Position numbers and translations under genes: made by a program. From Pedosphaera parvula Ellin514 (GTDB lineage: Bacteria; Verrucomicrobiota; Verrucomicrobiia; Limisphaerales; Pedosphaeraceae): 64,000 bases of DNA. The notes under the pieces were generated by a model. The model was not told where the DNA came from. It did no database searches and saw nothing but the letters and a program-made list of their open reading frames with translations. Shown here piece by piece: positions 16,702-26,315 of the stretch. The stretch spans positions 62,001-126,000 of the forward strand of contig NZ_ABOX02000016.1 of NCBI RefSeq assembly GCF_000172555.1, in the 5' to 3' direction. Position 1 is the first letter of the stretch. Every line of letters starts with the position of its first letter.

Positions 16702-18162
16702 ATGGCCATTAGTAAACATTTAAGTATCTGGTGCCTAGGTTTTACCTGCCTGCTTGCTCCCTTGCAAGCGGTCGCCGAATCCATTCATGCAGGACCACTT
16801 TTTGATGAATTTGATCTAACCCTCGCGCCAGGTCACCGGGTTGAGGCGGCTGGACCGTTTTTTTATTCCGAACAAAAGGAAACGCAGCATCAGTGGGCCA
16901 TTCCTCCTTTTTTCTCCAGAACAACCGATCCGACCCTCGAATACGAGGAGTACGATTTTCTTTATCCACTGCTGACTTACGACAAGTTTGGAAAGGAAAC
17001 TCGCTGGCAAATCGGGCAGCTTTTCAACTTTGCGACCGGTGGAACCCAGAGCGGCAATACGAACCATCGCTTCGCCCTGTTCCCGATCTATATCCAGCAG
17101 CGATCGGTAGAGCCAGGCCAGAACTACACCTCTGTCCTCCCCTTCTACGGTCATTTGCGTAACCGCCTTTTCCGCGACGAAATCAACTTCGTCATGATGC
17201 CTTTTTACGTTGAAACCCGTAAGCGCGACGTTGTGACGAAAAACATGCCCTACCCCATTTTCCATTTGCGCCATGGCAACGGGCTTAAGGGCTGGCAGGT
17301 CCTGCCTCTGGCTGGACATGAACACAAGGATGTCACCAGCAGCACCAACGGCTTTGGTGATGTAACCCAAATTCCCGGGCATGACCGGCGTTTCATCTTG
17401 TGGCCTATCTACTCGGAGGTAACCGCTGACATTGGCACGGAGAATATCTCTCATCAGCGCGCAATCATTCCCTTTTACGTTCGCTTTCACTCCAAGAACC
17501 GTGATTCAACCTCCATTCTGTGGCCCTTCTTCACCTGGACAGACGATCGCGAAAAGGGGTATCGCGAATACGACATGCCCTGGCCCTTTGTCGCCATTGC
17601 GCGCGGCCCGGGCAAAACAATCACGCGTTTTTGGCCAATTTACAGCGAGGCCCACAGCACCAACCTGGTAAGCAATACTTACCTGTGGCCGGTTTATAAA
17701 TACAACCGCATCCTGTCGTCCCCGTTGGATCGCGAACGCACGCGGATTCTCCTGTTCCTTTATTCCGACACCCGGGAGAAGAACACGGATACAGGCGTTT
17801 ACGCCCGGCGAGTCGCCTTCCTGCCGTTCTTCACCCATAGATGGGAGTTAAATGGTAATGAAAGGCTTCAGGTTCTATCGCTGCTGGAGCCTTTCTTTCC
17901 AACCAATAAGAGTATTGAACGGAATTATTCCCAGGTTTATGCCTTGTGGCGTTCTGAGAAGAATCCACGAACGAAGGCTTCCAGCCAATCATTGCTTTGG
18001 AATCTTTATCGGCATGAAGCTTCACCGGAAAAGAAAAAGCTCTCGTTGCTGTTTGGGCTGGTGCAATATCAATCGACCGGTGAAGGTAAACATTGGCGCG
18101 TGTGCTATATTCCAATGGGCAAGGAGCAGGTTCCTTCGCCTGAGGATTCAAAAGGGCGCTAA
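16702..18162 (+). CDS. Exported aromatic-repeat protein, first gene of the Mla operon
   Basis: 486 residues with a signal peptide (about 1-25, ending AVAES). The mature part has many spaced repeats of the type (L/F)(W/F/L)P(F/I)(Y/F), such as LFPIYIQ, VLPFYGH, LWPIYSE, LWPFFTW, FWPIYSE and LWPVYKY. They alternate with charged, polar turns. The pattern suggests repeated beta strands, perhaps an outer-membrane or surface barrel, though this is inference. It is 14 bp from mlaE, so it may be a lipid-transport component at the outer membrane in place of MlaA or MlaC, neither of which is seen here. Confidence 0.75.
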   Translation: MAISKHLSIWCLGFTCLLAPLQAVAESIHAGPLFDEFDLTLAPGHRVEAAGPFFYSEQKETQHQWAIPPFFSRTTDPTLEYEEYDFLYPLLTYDKFGKETRWQIGQLFNFATGGTQSGNTNHRFALFPIYIQQRSVEPGQNYTSVLPFYGHLRNRLFRDEINFVMMPFYVETRKRDVVTKNMPYPIFHLRHGNGLKGWQVLPLAGHEHKDVTSSTNGFGDVTQIPGHDRRFILWPIYSEVTADIGTENISHQRAIIPFYVRFHSKNRDSTSILWPFFTWTDDREKGYREYDMPWPFVAIARGPGKTITRFWPIYSEAHSTNLVSNTYLWPVYKYNRILSSPLDRERTRILLFLYSDTREKNTDTGVYARRVAFLPFFTHRWELNGNERLQVLSLLEPFFPTNKSIERNYSQVYALWRSEKNPRTKASSQSLLWNLYRHEASPEKKKLSLLFGLVQYQSTGEGKHWRVCYIPMGKEQVPSPEDSKGR

Positions 18163-18176
18163 CGGCAAATTCTTTT

Positions 18177-18911
18177 ATGTTTCAAAATATTGGCGAATTG
18201 ATGCTTCTTTTTTGGCGGACGGTGCGCTCGCTGCCACTCGTTTGGCGTCAAAGGCAGAAGACTTTCGATCAGTTTTTCGAAATCGGCAATGCCAGCCTGT
18301 TAATGGTTTGCATTCTCTCCTTCTTTATTGGAGGTGTGATTGCGCTGCTTACCGGCCCGGTGCTGGTGGAACGCGGCCTTACCAACTCGGTCGGCGGCCT
18401 CGTTGGGATTTCCATGGCCAAGGAACTCGCCCCGGTAATGATGTCCATCCTGATCGCCGGCCGCATTGGCTCTTCGATGACGGCCGAAATCGGCTCGATG
18501 CGTGTTTACCAGGAAATTGACGCCCTGCGCACGATGAACATCAATCCGATTCATTATCTGGTGCTCCCCCGGCTTACGGCCATTGCCGTGGCCCTGCCGC
18601 TTCTCGTAATCTTCTCGATTCTGGTTGGCTGGGGCGGCGGCGCTCTGGTGTCTGCCCTGAATCATAAAATTGCGGTGTCATTCCAGGCGTTCTTTACCAA
18701 CCTGAGGGAAGTGGTGGATTTCGGTGATGTCATTAACGGCCTGGTTAAAAGCTTTATTTTTGCACTTGTGATCGGTGTCGTGTGCTGCCATCAAGGGCTG
18801 CAAACCATCGGTGGGCCGCGCGGCATCGGCCGTTCCGTGACGAAGGCTGTCGTAAATTGCATTGTCCTGATTGTGATTTTGGATTATTTCCTGACCCGTC
18901 TGATGCTCTAA
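18177..18911 (+). CDS. mlaE: MlaE-type permease of an ABC lipid transporter
   Basis: 244 residues with five to six TM helices and family signatures GRIGSSMTAEIGSMRVYQEIDAL and MNINPIHYLVLPRL. MlaE forms the membrane core of the MlaFEDB complex, which moves phospholipids between the inner membrane and the periplasm. It is followed 12 bp later by the ATPase gene. Confidence 0.95.
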   Translation: MFQNIGELMLLFWRTVRSLPLVWRQRQKTFDQFFEIGNASLLMVCILSFFIGGVIALLTGPVLVERGLTNSVGGLVGISMAKELAPVMMSILIAGRIGSSMTAEIGSMRVYQEIDALRTMNINPIHYLVLPRLTAIAVALPLLVIFSILVGWGGGALVSALNHKIAVSFQAFFTNLREVVDFGDVINGLVKSFIFALVIGVVCCHQGLQTIGGPRGIGRSVTKAVVNCIVLIVILDYFLTRLML

Positions 18912-18923
18912 TTTCCTCGATTC

Positions 18924-19682
18924 ATGAATAATTCGGCCAACTCAGCAAAACATGGTGTCAGCGTCAAGGTTCAGGGACTGCATAAAAGTTTTAATGGACA
19001 GGAAATCCTCAAAGGTCTGGACCTGGAGGTTCGCCCCGGTGAAATTTTCGTTATCATGGGTCCCAGCGGCAGCGGGAAAAGCGTGCTGCTTAAACACGTC
19101 ATCGGCCTCGAGGAACCAGACGCGGGGGAAATCCTGATCAATGGTGAACCGATTCTCTCCCCCGAGGTCATGGAACACCACCGCCTGGCCATGGTATTTC
19201 AGTCTGGAGCCCTGTTAAATTCGCTGACGGTGGGCGAAAATGTGGGACTCTACCTTTCCGAACACCGGCTCAAGCCACCGCGTGAGATTGCCCGGATTGT
19301 GGCGGAAAAACTGGAGGTAGTTGGCTTGAAAGGGCAGGAGGACAGACTGCCCAGCGAGCTTTCGGGCGGCATGAAAAAGCGGGTGGCCATCGCCCGCGCC
19401 CTGGTCATTGAGCCTGAGTTGATTCTTTATGATGAACCAACCAGCGAACTCGACCCGCTTTCCGCCGTGGTTATCGGTGAAGAAATTGTAAATTTAAACA
19501 GGCAGATCCACGTTACTTCGATTATCGTCAGCCATGATCGCGACCTCGCATTTGGTGTGGCTGACCGCATCGCCTTTATCAGCGAAGGAAAAATCCTGGC
19601 TGTGGGCACTCCGGATGAGGTGAAACGAAATTCCGAACCAATCATCCAAAAGTTCTTGAACGCAGATTTCAAACTCCGTTAA
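18924..19682 (+). CDS. mlaF: MlaF-type ABC ATPase
   Basis: 252 residues. Walker A GPSGSGKS (about 47-54), Q-loop region AMVFQSGALL, signature LSGGMKKRVAIARAL and Walker B LILYDEPTSELDP are all present, with SHD as the switch His. The GMKKR variant of the signature is typical of MlaF. It powers MlaE. The flanking mlaE and mlaD genes fix the assignment. Confidence 0.95.
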   Translation: MNNSANSAKHGVSVKVQGLHKSFNGQEILKGLDLEVRPGEIFVIMGPSGSGKSVLLKHVIGLEEPDAGEILINGEPILSPEVMEHHRLAMVFQSGALLNSLTVGENVGLYLSEHRLKPPREIARIVAEKLEVVGLKGQEDRLPSELSGGMKKRVAIARALVIEPELILYDEPTSELDPLSAVVIGEEIVNLNRQIHVTSIIVSHDRDLAFGVADRIAFISEGKILAVGTPDEVKRNSEPIIQKFLNADFKLR

Positions 19683-19694
19683 AAATTAAGCTCT

Positions 19695-20672
19695 ATGAAA
19701 AATACGCTGGAAACCCGGCTGGGCATTTTTGTGCTTCTGGCGGTATTAGCTGCCTTTATTATCCTCGAACTCATCGGTGGGGTGAACATCTTCAAACCCG
19801 GCTATCATCTGCGAGCCCGCTTCAATAATATTCAGGATTTAAAAGTAGGTGATGCAGTCAAGATGGCTGGTGTGCCGGTCGGACAGGTCGAAAAAATCCA
19901 ACTCGCGACCAATGAAGCCAAGGTCGAAGTGGTGCTACGCCTGAACAAGGATACCCCCGTGCATACCGACAGCAAGGCTACCATCAAATTCACCGGTTTG
20001 ATGGGCAATTATTTTGTAGCTCTCGACTTTGGCAACCCCAATTCTCCGAAGATGGAACAGAATCAGTTGATCGCCACAACCGAACAACCTGACCTCAGTA
20101 CGTTGATAGCGAAATTGGACGATGTCGCCAGCGGTGTGCAGAATCTCACCAAGAGCTTCACGGGTGATAAGATTGACAATTTGCTGGGACCTTTCACCGA
20201 TTTCATGCGCCAAAATAATCCGAAATTAAGCGCCATCATTGCGAACTTCCAAGGCATCTCCGGTCAGATTGCCGAGGGTAAGGGAACAGTCGGAAAATTG
20301 ATCTATGACGACTCGCTCTACAACAGTGCTTATGCCTCAGTAACCAACCTTCAGAATACCGCCACAGAGATACAGCAAACCGTTGCTGAAGCGCGCAAGG
20401 TGGTGGACCAGGTCAACTCAGGTCAAGGCACGGTCGGCAAGCTGCTCAAGGATGACAAACTTTACGTCGAAGCCACCGCGACGATGACAAATGCGAAAGA
20501 GATTTTGCAAAAGGTGAACCAGGGCCAGGGTTCGGTCGGCAAGCTGATAAACGATCAGGAGTTTTACAAGAATGCCAAGATGACGCTTCAAAAGCTGGAT
20601 AAGGCCACCGAAGGCCTGGAAGACCAGGGTCCGCTCAGCATCGTTGGCTCTCTGGCCAGCAGCTTGTTCTAA
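19695..20672 (+). CDS. mlaD: MlaD/MCE-domain protein
   Basis: 325 residues. One N-terminal TM helix (about 10-30) precedes an MCE domain (about 38-118: YHLRARFNNIQDLKVGDAVKMAGVPVGQV, then FTGLMGNYFVALDFG). The C-terminal half is helical, with three repeats of the form QGTVGKLIxDDxLY (GKGTVGKLIYDDSLY, GQGTVGKLLKDDKLY, GQGSVGKLINDQEFY). MCE domains form hexameric rings that carry lipid through the periplasm, and the long C-terminal helices may extend the channel. It is the last gene of the operon. No MlaC or MlaB homologue is visible. Confidence 0.93.
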   Translation: MKNTLETRLGIFVLLAVLAAFIILELIGGVNIFKPGYHLRARFNNIQDLKVGDAVKMAGVPVGQVEKIQLATNEAKVEVVLRLNKDTPVHTDSKATIKFTGLMGNYFVALDFGNPNSPKMEQNQLIATTEQPDLSTLIAKLDDVASGVQNLTKSFTGDKIDNLLGPFTDFMRQNNPKLSAIIANFQGISGQIAEGKGTVGKLIYDDSLYNSAYASVTNLQNTATEIQQTVAEARKVVDQVNSGQGTVGKLLKDDKLYVEATATMTNAKEILQKVNQGQGSVGKLINDQEFYKNAKMTLQKLDKATEGLEDQGPLSIVGSLASSLF

Positions 20673-20743
20673 TTGTCGATTCCGCACGCTTGCATCCTCG
20701 TTCTGAAATACCGGGACGGGGATTTTTTGCTCTCAGAGACGAT

Positions 20744-21982
20744 TTATTTATCAAAGCGCAGATAAATTGCCTTTAGGTACTCTGCTTCCTTAAATCGCGC
20801 CGCATGATCCGGCGCATGCAGGGAGGTTTCCAGTTCGACAAACTTTCTACCTGACCCTGCGGCCGTCTGCCGCACCACCGCAAAAAACTCATCTGCAGAA
20901 ACATGAGCAGAACAGGACGCTGCCAGCAAAACACTTCCGTTATTGAGACACCGAATTCCCGCGGCCACGAGCTTTCCATAGGCACGGATGGCTCCAGCGC
21001 GTTCAGCCTCGCGCTTCGCCAAAGAGGGAGGGTCGAGAATGATTAAATCGAATTTTCTGTTTGCACTCTTATCCAACCATTCAAACGTGTCTGCCTGCAC
21101 CATTTCATGTGGACAGCCCGCCACCGCTGGTATGTCTGCATTGAGTTTGAAGTTGCGCTCCGCGCTCGCCAGCGCATGGGCGCTGATATCCAAATCGGTC
21201 ACGGATTTCGCACCGCCTCTGGCCGCGTATAATGAGAATCCTCCTGAAAAACTGAAAGCATTCAAAACTGCGCGGCCTTTGGCCAAAGCTTCGACTTTCC
21301 GACGATTTTCCCTCTGATCCAAAAAGAACCCGGTCTTCTGCCCGCGCAACACGTCTGCCTCGAATCGCAATCCTGTCTCTAGGAAGATCACCGGCTCATT
21401 AAGACCCGGGCCATAAAGAATTTCGCCATCGGCATGCTTGAATTCCTTTTCTGCCAATCGCTGGATGTTTCTGCTTAGCCTGAGAATGAGGCGTTCGCCA
21501 GCCTGAGTCTCTCGTATCAACGGCACGAGTTCACCCAGTCGCGGCAGCCAGGCCGCCGTATAAAGTTTCAGCACCAAAGCATCGCCATAGCGATCAAGCA
21601 CCAATCCCGGCCAGCCATCGCTCTCACCATTGATGCAGCGATACCCGTTCGTCTGCGCATCGAAGAGGCCTTCCCGCCTGGCCAAGGTTTCCTGTAGACG
21701 ATTTCGCCACCAGGAGGCATCGATCGTCTGCGGCTTGCCCGCATGCAAGACACGCACTCGAATGGGCGAATCAGGATCATACAACCCCACCGCCAGGAAT
21801 TCGTCCTTCCGATCATAGATGACCGCCAACTCGCCGGTGTTTCCAGCACGATTCTGCTCATGGATGCTGTCCGCAAAGAGCCAAGGATGGCCCGACCGCA
21901 CAATGGACTCCGCCGTTGCAGTAATCCGCAGGCGTAGTCGGGGCGCTGCTGCTGCTGGTTTCGATTTAGATTGAGAACTCAA
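20744..21982 (-). CDS. RlmI-like 23S rRNA (cytosine-5) methyltransferase
   Basis: 412 residues. An N-terminal PUA domain (about 15-90, [14 protein letters not shown]) and a middle EEHEE-like domain lead into the SAM-dependent catalytic domain, with [25 protein letters not shown] (motif I) and [14 protein letters not shown] (motif IV). The enzyme class methylates cytosines in large-subunit rRNA, RlmI acting on C1962 in E. coli. The N-terminal [14 protein letters not shown] extension may be untranslated if an internal start is used. It converges with the Mla operon. Confidence 0.9.
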   Translation of the reverse strand: MSSQSKSKPAAAAPRLRLRITATAESIVRSGHPWLFADSIHEQNRAGNTGELAVIYDRKDEFLAVGLYDPDSPIRVRVLHAGKPQTIDASWWRNRLQETLARREGLFDAQTNGYRCINGESDGWPGLVLDRYGDALVLKLYTAAWLPRLGELVPLIRETQAGERLILRLSRNIQRLAEKEFKHADGEILYGPGLNEPVIFLETGLRFEADVLRGQKTGFFLDQRENRRKVEALAKGRAVLNAFSFSGGFSLYAARGGAKSVTDLDISAHALASAERNFKLNADIPAVAGCPHEMVQADTFEWLDKSANRKFDLIILDPPSLAKREAERAGAIRAYGKLVAAGIRCLNNGSVLLAASCSAHVSADEFFAVVRQTAAGSGRKFVELETSLHAPDHAARFKEAEYLKAIYLRFDK

Positions 21983-22104
21983 TTGATTGTACGGGTTGCT
22001 AACGACGAGATTAAATTAACAGATTTAACGCATTCGGGGAAACAATACTGTCCACCGGGGCGTTAGTGGCTTGACTCCAGGGCAGACTTTGGGATTTTGT
22101 CTGT

Positions 22105-22845
22105 GTGTACAGGAGCCTCGACGCTGAAAAAATAGTCGAAACGGTCCGCCGGTTGCGCAACCGAATAAAAGAACGCTTTCCGACCGCCAGTCTCGGACAC
22201 GTGGCGGAAGATTTGCTCGCTGTGGCTGAGAAATCTCCCGTCAAAGCTGGCGCGCTTTCCAAACCCCATTTTCCGTTACGCATCGGCATTGCGTTTCTGG
22301 TCATTGCTTTCCTGACCATCATTATAAAAATTTTTTTAAAGCTGAAAATTAATACGGATATCGATCGTTTTTCCGAGCTGCTGCAGGCCATGGATGCGGC
22401 CTTGAATACCGTCATCCTGTTGGGTGGCGCCATTTTTTTCTTATTCACCATGGAAATTCGCTTAAAACGTAACCGGGCATTAAAATTGATTCACGAACTG
22501 CGTTCCCTGGCCCATATCGTCGACATGCATCAGCTCACGAAGGATCCTGAGACCATCGAAGGCAAAGGCCCGCAAACAGCCTCCTCTCCGAAGCGCAGCA
22601 TGACCCGCTTTGAACTCTCCCGCTACCTGGATTACTGCAGTGAGATGTCCTCGTTGATCGGCAAAATCGCCGCTCTATACGTGCAAGAATATGATGACCC
22701 GGTAGTTTTGAGCGCGGTGGACCAGATTGAAGACCTGACCTCCAGCCTTTCCCGCAAGGCCTGGCAGAAGATCATGATCAACAATCAATTGCAAACGGAT
22801 CCCAATTCCCAGACCGGCTTTAACCTGCCGCAAGAGCTCACGTGA
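22105..22845 (+). CDS. Membrane protein with two TM helices, unknown function
   Basis: 246 residues from a GTG at 22105; an in-frame stop at 22072 limits the choice. A helical N-terminus (VETVRRLRNRIKERF) precedes TM helices at about 60-80 and 97-116, then a long cytoplasmic helical region. It ends 48 bp before the NADH dehydrogenase start on the same strand and may be co-transcribed. No known family is recognised. Confidence 0.6.
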   Translation: MYRSLDAEKIVETVRRLRNRIKERFPTASLGHVAEDLLAVAEKSPVKAGALSKPHFPLRIGIAFLVIAFLTIIIKIFLKLKINTDIDRFSELLQAMDAALNTVILLGGAIFFLFTMEIRLKRNRALKLIHELRSLAHIVDMHQLTKDPETIEGKGPQTASSPKRSMTRFELSRYLDYCSEMSSLIGKIAALYVQEYDDPVVLSAVDQIEDLTSSLSRKAWQKIMINNQLQTDPNSQTGFNLPQELT

Positions 22846-22893
22846 GTCTCGTTGTTGATTTGCATTTTTCCGTCTTTCGATAAAGAGTCAGTC

Positions 22894-24210
22894 ATGGTGG
22901 AGACCAAACATCCTCACATTGTTGTTTTGGGCGCAGGATTCGGCGGGTTGGAGTTTTGCAAAAACTTCGACGATCCGAATGCCAGGATCACACTCGTCGA
23001 CCGGACCAATCACCATCTGTTTCAACCACTGCTATACCAGGTGGCTACCGCAGGTCTATCCGCCCCGGAAATTGCGCAACCCGTCCGTGCCATTCTGCGC
23101 AACCAACAAAACGTTACGGTACTGCTCGACACGGTGGTTGATTTTAACCTCGCGGAAAAGAAAGTTATCCTGCAGGACAGTGTGCTCGAGTACGATTATC
23201 TCGTTCTTGCCCTGGGCAGTTGCACCAGCTACTTCGGCCATCCAGAATGGGAGGAACATGCTCCCGGTTTGAAATCGCTGGAAGATGCCCTGCATATCCG
23301 CAGCAATATCCTGATGGCTTTCGAGAAGGCCGAGACGGAGCCGAGCCCGGACACGCACGATCGGTTGATGAGGATTGTCGTGGTCGGCGGTGGTCCCACG
23401 GGTGTGGAACTCGCGGGAGCCTTTGCCGAGCTTGCCAGACATGTTTTAAGATCTGACTTCCGGAGAATCGATCCCGCGCAAGCCCATGTTATTTTGATTG
23501 AAGCAGGGCCACGTATTCTGCCCACGTTCTCTCCCGAGTTATCCGTCAGTGGACAAAAGCAATTGGAAGCTCTTGGTGTTGAAGTGCGGACTTCCACCAT
23601 GGTGAAAAACATTTCGGAAGGCCGTCTGGACCTTGCAAATGGCGAAACCATTCACGCGGGCAACATCATCTGGGCTGCCGGAGTTTCGGCCACATCCCTT
23701 ACGCGAAAGCTCGGCGTTGAACTCGACCGCGCTGGCCGGGTGAAGGTGAATCCCGATCTGAGCATTCCCGCGCACCCGGAGGTCTTTGCGATCGGTGACA
23801 TGGCCCTGGTGCCGCAACCCGGCGGCAAGCCCGTCCCGGGCGTATCACCCGCAGCCATGCAGGAAGCGAAGCTGGTGGCCAGGATCATTTCAGATGATCT
23901 CGCCTTTCGCGGCGCGGTGAAGCGGCCTGCATTCAAATACTGGGACAAGGGGACCATGGCGACGATTGGCCGTTCTGCCGCAGTCGCGCAAGTGGGCAAG
24001 TTTGAGTTCTCCGGATTTATAGCCTGGCTTGCGTGGCTGATCATCCACTTGATTTTCCTCGTGGGTTTCCGCAACAAGCTCGCCGTTCTCTTCCAGTGGT
24101 TCTACGGCTATATCACTTACAGGCGTGGGGCTCGCATCATCATCGAATACCCATCTCAAGCCAGCTCCGTCCCGCGCTCGTCGCCACTGACTACCGCCCC
24201 GAAGGGCTGA
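22894..24210 (+). CDS. ndh: Type II NADH dehydrogenase (NDH-2)
   Basis: 438 residues from the ATG at 22894 with aaagag upstream; a TTG at 22852 would add 14 unlikely residues. The FAD site VVLGAGFGGLEF is at the N-terminus, the NADH site VVVGGGPTGVELAGAFAEL near residue 165, and the second FAD motif VFAIGDMA near 300. A C-terminal hydrophobic stretch (WLAWLIIHLIFLVGF) anchors it to the membrane. It passes electrons from NADH to quinone without pumping protons. Confidence 0.95.
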   Translation: MVETKHPHIVVLGAGFGGLEFCKNFDDPNARITLVDRTNHHLFQPLLYQVATAGLSAPEIAQPVRAILRNQQNVTVLLDTVVDFNLAEKKVILQDSVLEYDYLVLALGSCTSYFGHPEWEEHAPGLKSLEDALHIRSNILMAFEKAETEPSPDTHDRLMRIVVVGGGPTGVELAGAFAELARHVLRSDFRRIDPAQAHVILIEAGPRILPTFSPELSVSGQKQLEALGVEVRTSTMVKNISEGRLDLANGETIHAGNIIWAAGVSATSLTRKLGVELDRAGRVKVNPDLSIPAHPEVFAIGDMALVPQPGGKPVPGVSPAAMQEAKLVARIISDDLAFRGAVKRPAFKYWDKGTMATIGRSAAVAQVGKFEFSGFIAWLAWLIIHLIFLVGFRNKLAVLFQWFYGYITYRRGARIIIEYPSQASSVPRSSPLTTAPKG

Positions 24211-24221
24211 CAATTCCGGCA

Positions 24222-25343
24222 CTATGCAATCTTTTGTTTGAATCGGAGGGAGCAAGCCACAAACAAGACGATTCCCATGCCTGAGAGAATACAAAGGTGC
24301 ATCCAAAAATCCCCAAGGCTGGCGCCGCGCAGGATGATTGCCCGCATTAAATCGATAAAGTATGTGGTCGGCAGGCATGAGCCGATGGCATAGAAAATCC
24401 AAGGCATGGTTTCGCGGGGAAAGATGAATCCGGAAAAGAAAACTGATGGCAGGATCAAGGTAATGCTCATTTGCAATGCCTGCATTTGATTCTGCGCCCG
24501 TGTGGAAATCAGCAAGCCCAGGCTCAGTAACGCGAAGACATAAATTAACGTTGAAACGAATAGCGCAACCAAGCTTCCGGCAATCGGCACGGCAAACAAC
24601 CAGTGCATGATCGAAAAGAGGACCAGCGACATGGTCATGCCGATGCAAAGATAAGGCGTCAGTTTGCCCAACATCAGTCCCCAGCGTGAGAGTGGACTGA
24701 CCAACAGTTGCTCCAACGTCCCCCGTTCCCGTTCCCGCACCAGTGACATCGCGGTAGCAAAGGTGGTCGCGATTTGCAGCACCACTCCAATTACACCTGG
24801 AATGAAGAAGTTCGGGCTGCGCATGGCCGGGTTATAGAGCACTTGCGGGCGCACTTCTATCGGCACTTCCTTGCGTCCGCTTTCCGCCAACAACGCTGCC
24901 ACGGCCTGGCTCAATGTGACTCCCAAGGCGGTATTTAAGGCCTGCAGCGCCGTGGTGGAATTGGAACCATCTATTAGCACCTGCACATGCGCGGTCCGAC
25001 CGGCACGCAGGTTGCGCGTAAAATCAGGAGGTATTTGCAGCCCGATATAAGCTTTACCCTTCCGAATCGCTGCGGCCAGTTCGCTGACACTCTGCACTTG
25101 TCCCACCACGCGGAAGGTCTGCGTGTTTACAAATCTGTCGACCAATTGCCTGCTTTCAGGAGTTTGATCCTCGTTCAAGACCACCGTGGCCATGTGCTTT
25201 ACGTCATTGTCCAAAGCGTAACCGAACGCGATCATCTCGACCAATGGCGGAAAGAACAGGAAAAACAGGGTCATTGGATCGCGCAATACCACAATGAATT
25301 CCTTGTAAAGAATGGCCCTAAACCCGCGAAAAATTTTGCTCAT
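24222..25343 (-). CDS. ABC-2 type permease (YbhR/YhhJ-like)
   Basis: 373 residues. One N-terminal TM (about 24-42) and a large external domain (about 50-175) precede five TM helices (about 180-365) with the ABC-2 motif RERERGTLEQLLVSPL. Its ATG overlaps the stop of the ATPase gene by 4 bp. It is the third gene of an HlyD-ATPase-permease operon that exports drugs or other compounds. A single permease is present, whereas E. coli YbhFSR has two. Confidence 0.92.
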   Translation of the reverse strand: MSKIFRGFRAILYKEFIVVLRDPMTLFFLFFPPLVEMIAFGYALDNDVKHMATVVLNEDQTPESRQLVDRFVNTQTFRVVGQVQSVSELAAAIRKGKAYIGLQIPPDFTRNLRAGRTAHVQVLIDGSNSTTALQALNTALGVTLSQAVAALLAESGRKEVPIEVRPQVLYNPAMRSPNFFIPGVIGVVLQIATTFATAMSLVRERERGTLEQLLVSPLSRWGLMLGKLTPYLCIGMTMSLVLFSIMHWLFAVPIAGSLVALFVSTLIYVFALLSLGLLISTRAQNQMQALQMSITLILPSVFFSGFIFPRETMPWIFYAIGSCLPTTYFIDLMRAIILRGASLGDFWMHLCILSGMGIVLFVACSLRFKQKIA

Positions 25344-26308
25344 GCTTTGCCTTCCTTCGTTTGCCCATCGTTACGATTCGCCGTCAGTGCCACGAAAACA
25401 TCCTCCAATGATGGCCCGATCGGATGGATGTCCACTTTAGTGATGCCGAGAGCAGCCAGTTGAGCACGCACGGTTTCTTCTGACATCTGTTCATCCACCA
25501 ATAAATGCATCGATTGCCCAAACACGGTCGTATTCCGCACGCCGGGCATATGGCGCAAGGCTTGCATGGCCGCCGTCACATGTTCGCAGGTCACATCCCA
25601 GCGTTTCGTTCCCGGCGGATTGACTGACGGCAAATGCTTCAGCTCGTCCGGGACTCCGCACACGACCAGCTTGGACATGTGAATATATCCCACATGGGTG
25701 CAGCGCTCTGCTTCATCCATGTAGTGCGTCGTCACGAACAAGGTCATGCCCCGGCTCGAAAATTCAAACAACAAATCCCACAACTCCCGCCGCGCAACCG
25801 GATCAATTCCCGCCGTGGGCTCGTCAAGAAATAACACCGTTGGCTGATGCAACAAGGAACAAGCCATGGCCAATCTCTGCCGCCAACCGCCGGAAAGCAA
25901 GGCTGCCCGGCGGTTCATGTACGGCTCGATGTGAGTCAATGCCACCAGCTCATCCCGGCGCCTCGCAAGTGCTTCACCGCGCAGTCCATAAAGGCGGCCA
26001 TAAAACATCAGGTTCTCGTGAACAGTCAGCTCATCATATAAAGAGAACTTCTGTGACATGTAGCCAATCATGCTCTTGATTTTGTCCGTCTCCCTGGCCA
26101 CATCAAAGCCCGCAATTAATGCCCTGCCCTCCGTCGGCTCCAACAACCCGCATAGCATGCGAATCACGGTGGATTTACCGGAACCATTCGGCCCCAAAAA
26201 ACCAAAGATGGAACCCTTTCCCACCTTGAAGCTGACATGATCAACAGCCGTGAACGAACCGAACTTTTTGGTCAGCCCTTCACATTCGATCATGGTTTCC
26301 GCAGCCAT
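25340..26308 (-). CDS. ABC transporter ATPase of the export operon
   Basis: 322 residues from the ATG at 26308, 7 bp after the stop of the HlyD gene; a longer reading from 26353 would overlap that gene. Walker A GPNGSGKST, signature LSGGWRQRLAMACSLL, Walker B VLFLDEPTAGIDP and H-loop TTHYMDEAE are complete. About 90 C-terminal residues form the accessory domain of ABC-2 ATPases. It drives the permease at 24222. Confidence 0.95.
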   Translation of the reverse strand: MAAETMIECEGLTKKFGSFTAVDHVSFKVGKGSIFGFLGPNGSGKSTVIRMLCGLLEPTEGRALIAGFDVARETDKIKSMIGYMSQKFSLYDELTVHENLMFYGRLYGLRGEALARRRDELVALTHIEPYMNRRAALLSGGWRQRLAMACSLLHQPTVLFLDEPTAGIDPVARRELWDLLFEFSSRGMTLFVTTHYMDEAERCTHVGYIHMSKLVVCGVPDELKHLPSVNPPGTKRWDVTCEHVTAAMQALRHMPGVRNTTVFGQSMHLLVDEQMSEETVRAQLAALGITKVDIHPIGPSLEDVFVALTANRNDGQTKEGKA

Positions 26309-26315
26309 GGATGAC

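Noticed and set aside
16816-17490. 224-codon minus-strand ORF
   Set aside because: Antisense to the exported protein of the Mla operon, which has a signal peptide and operon context.
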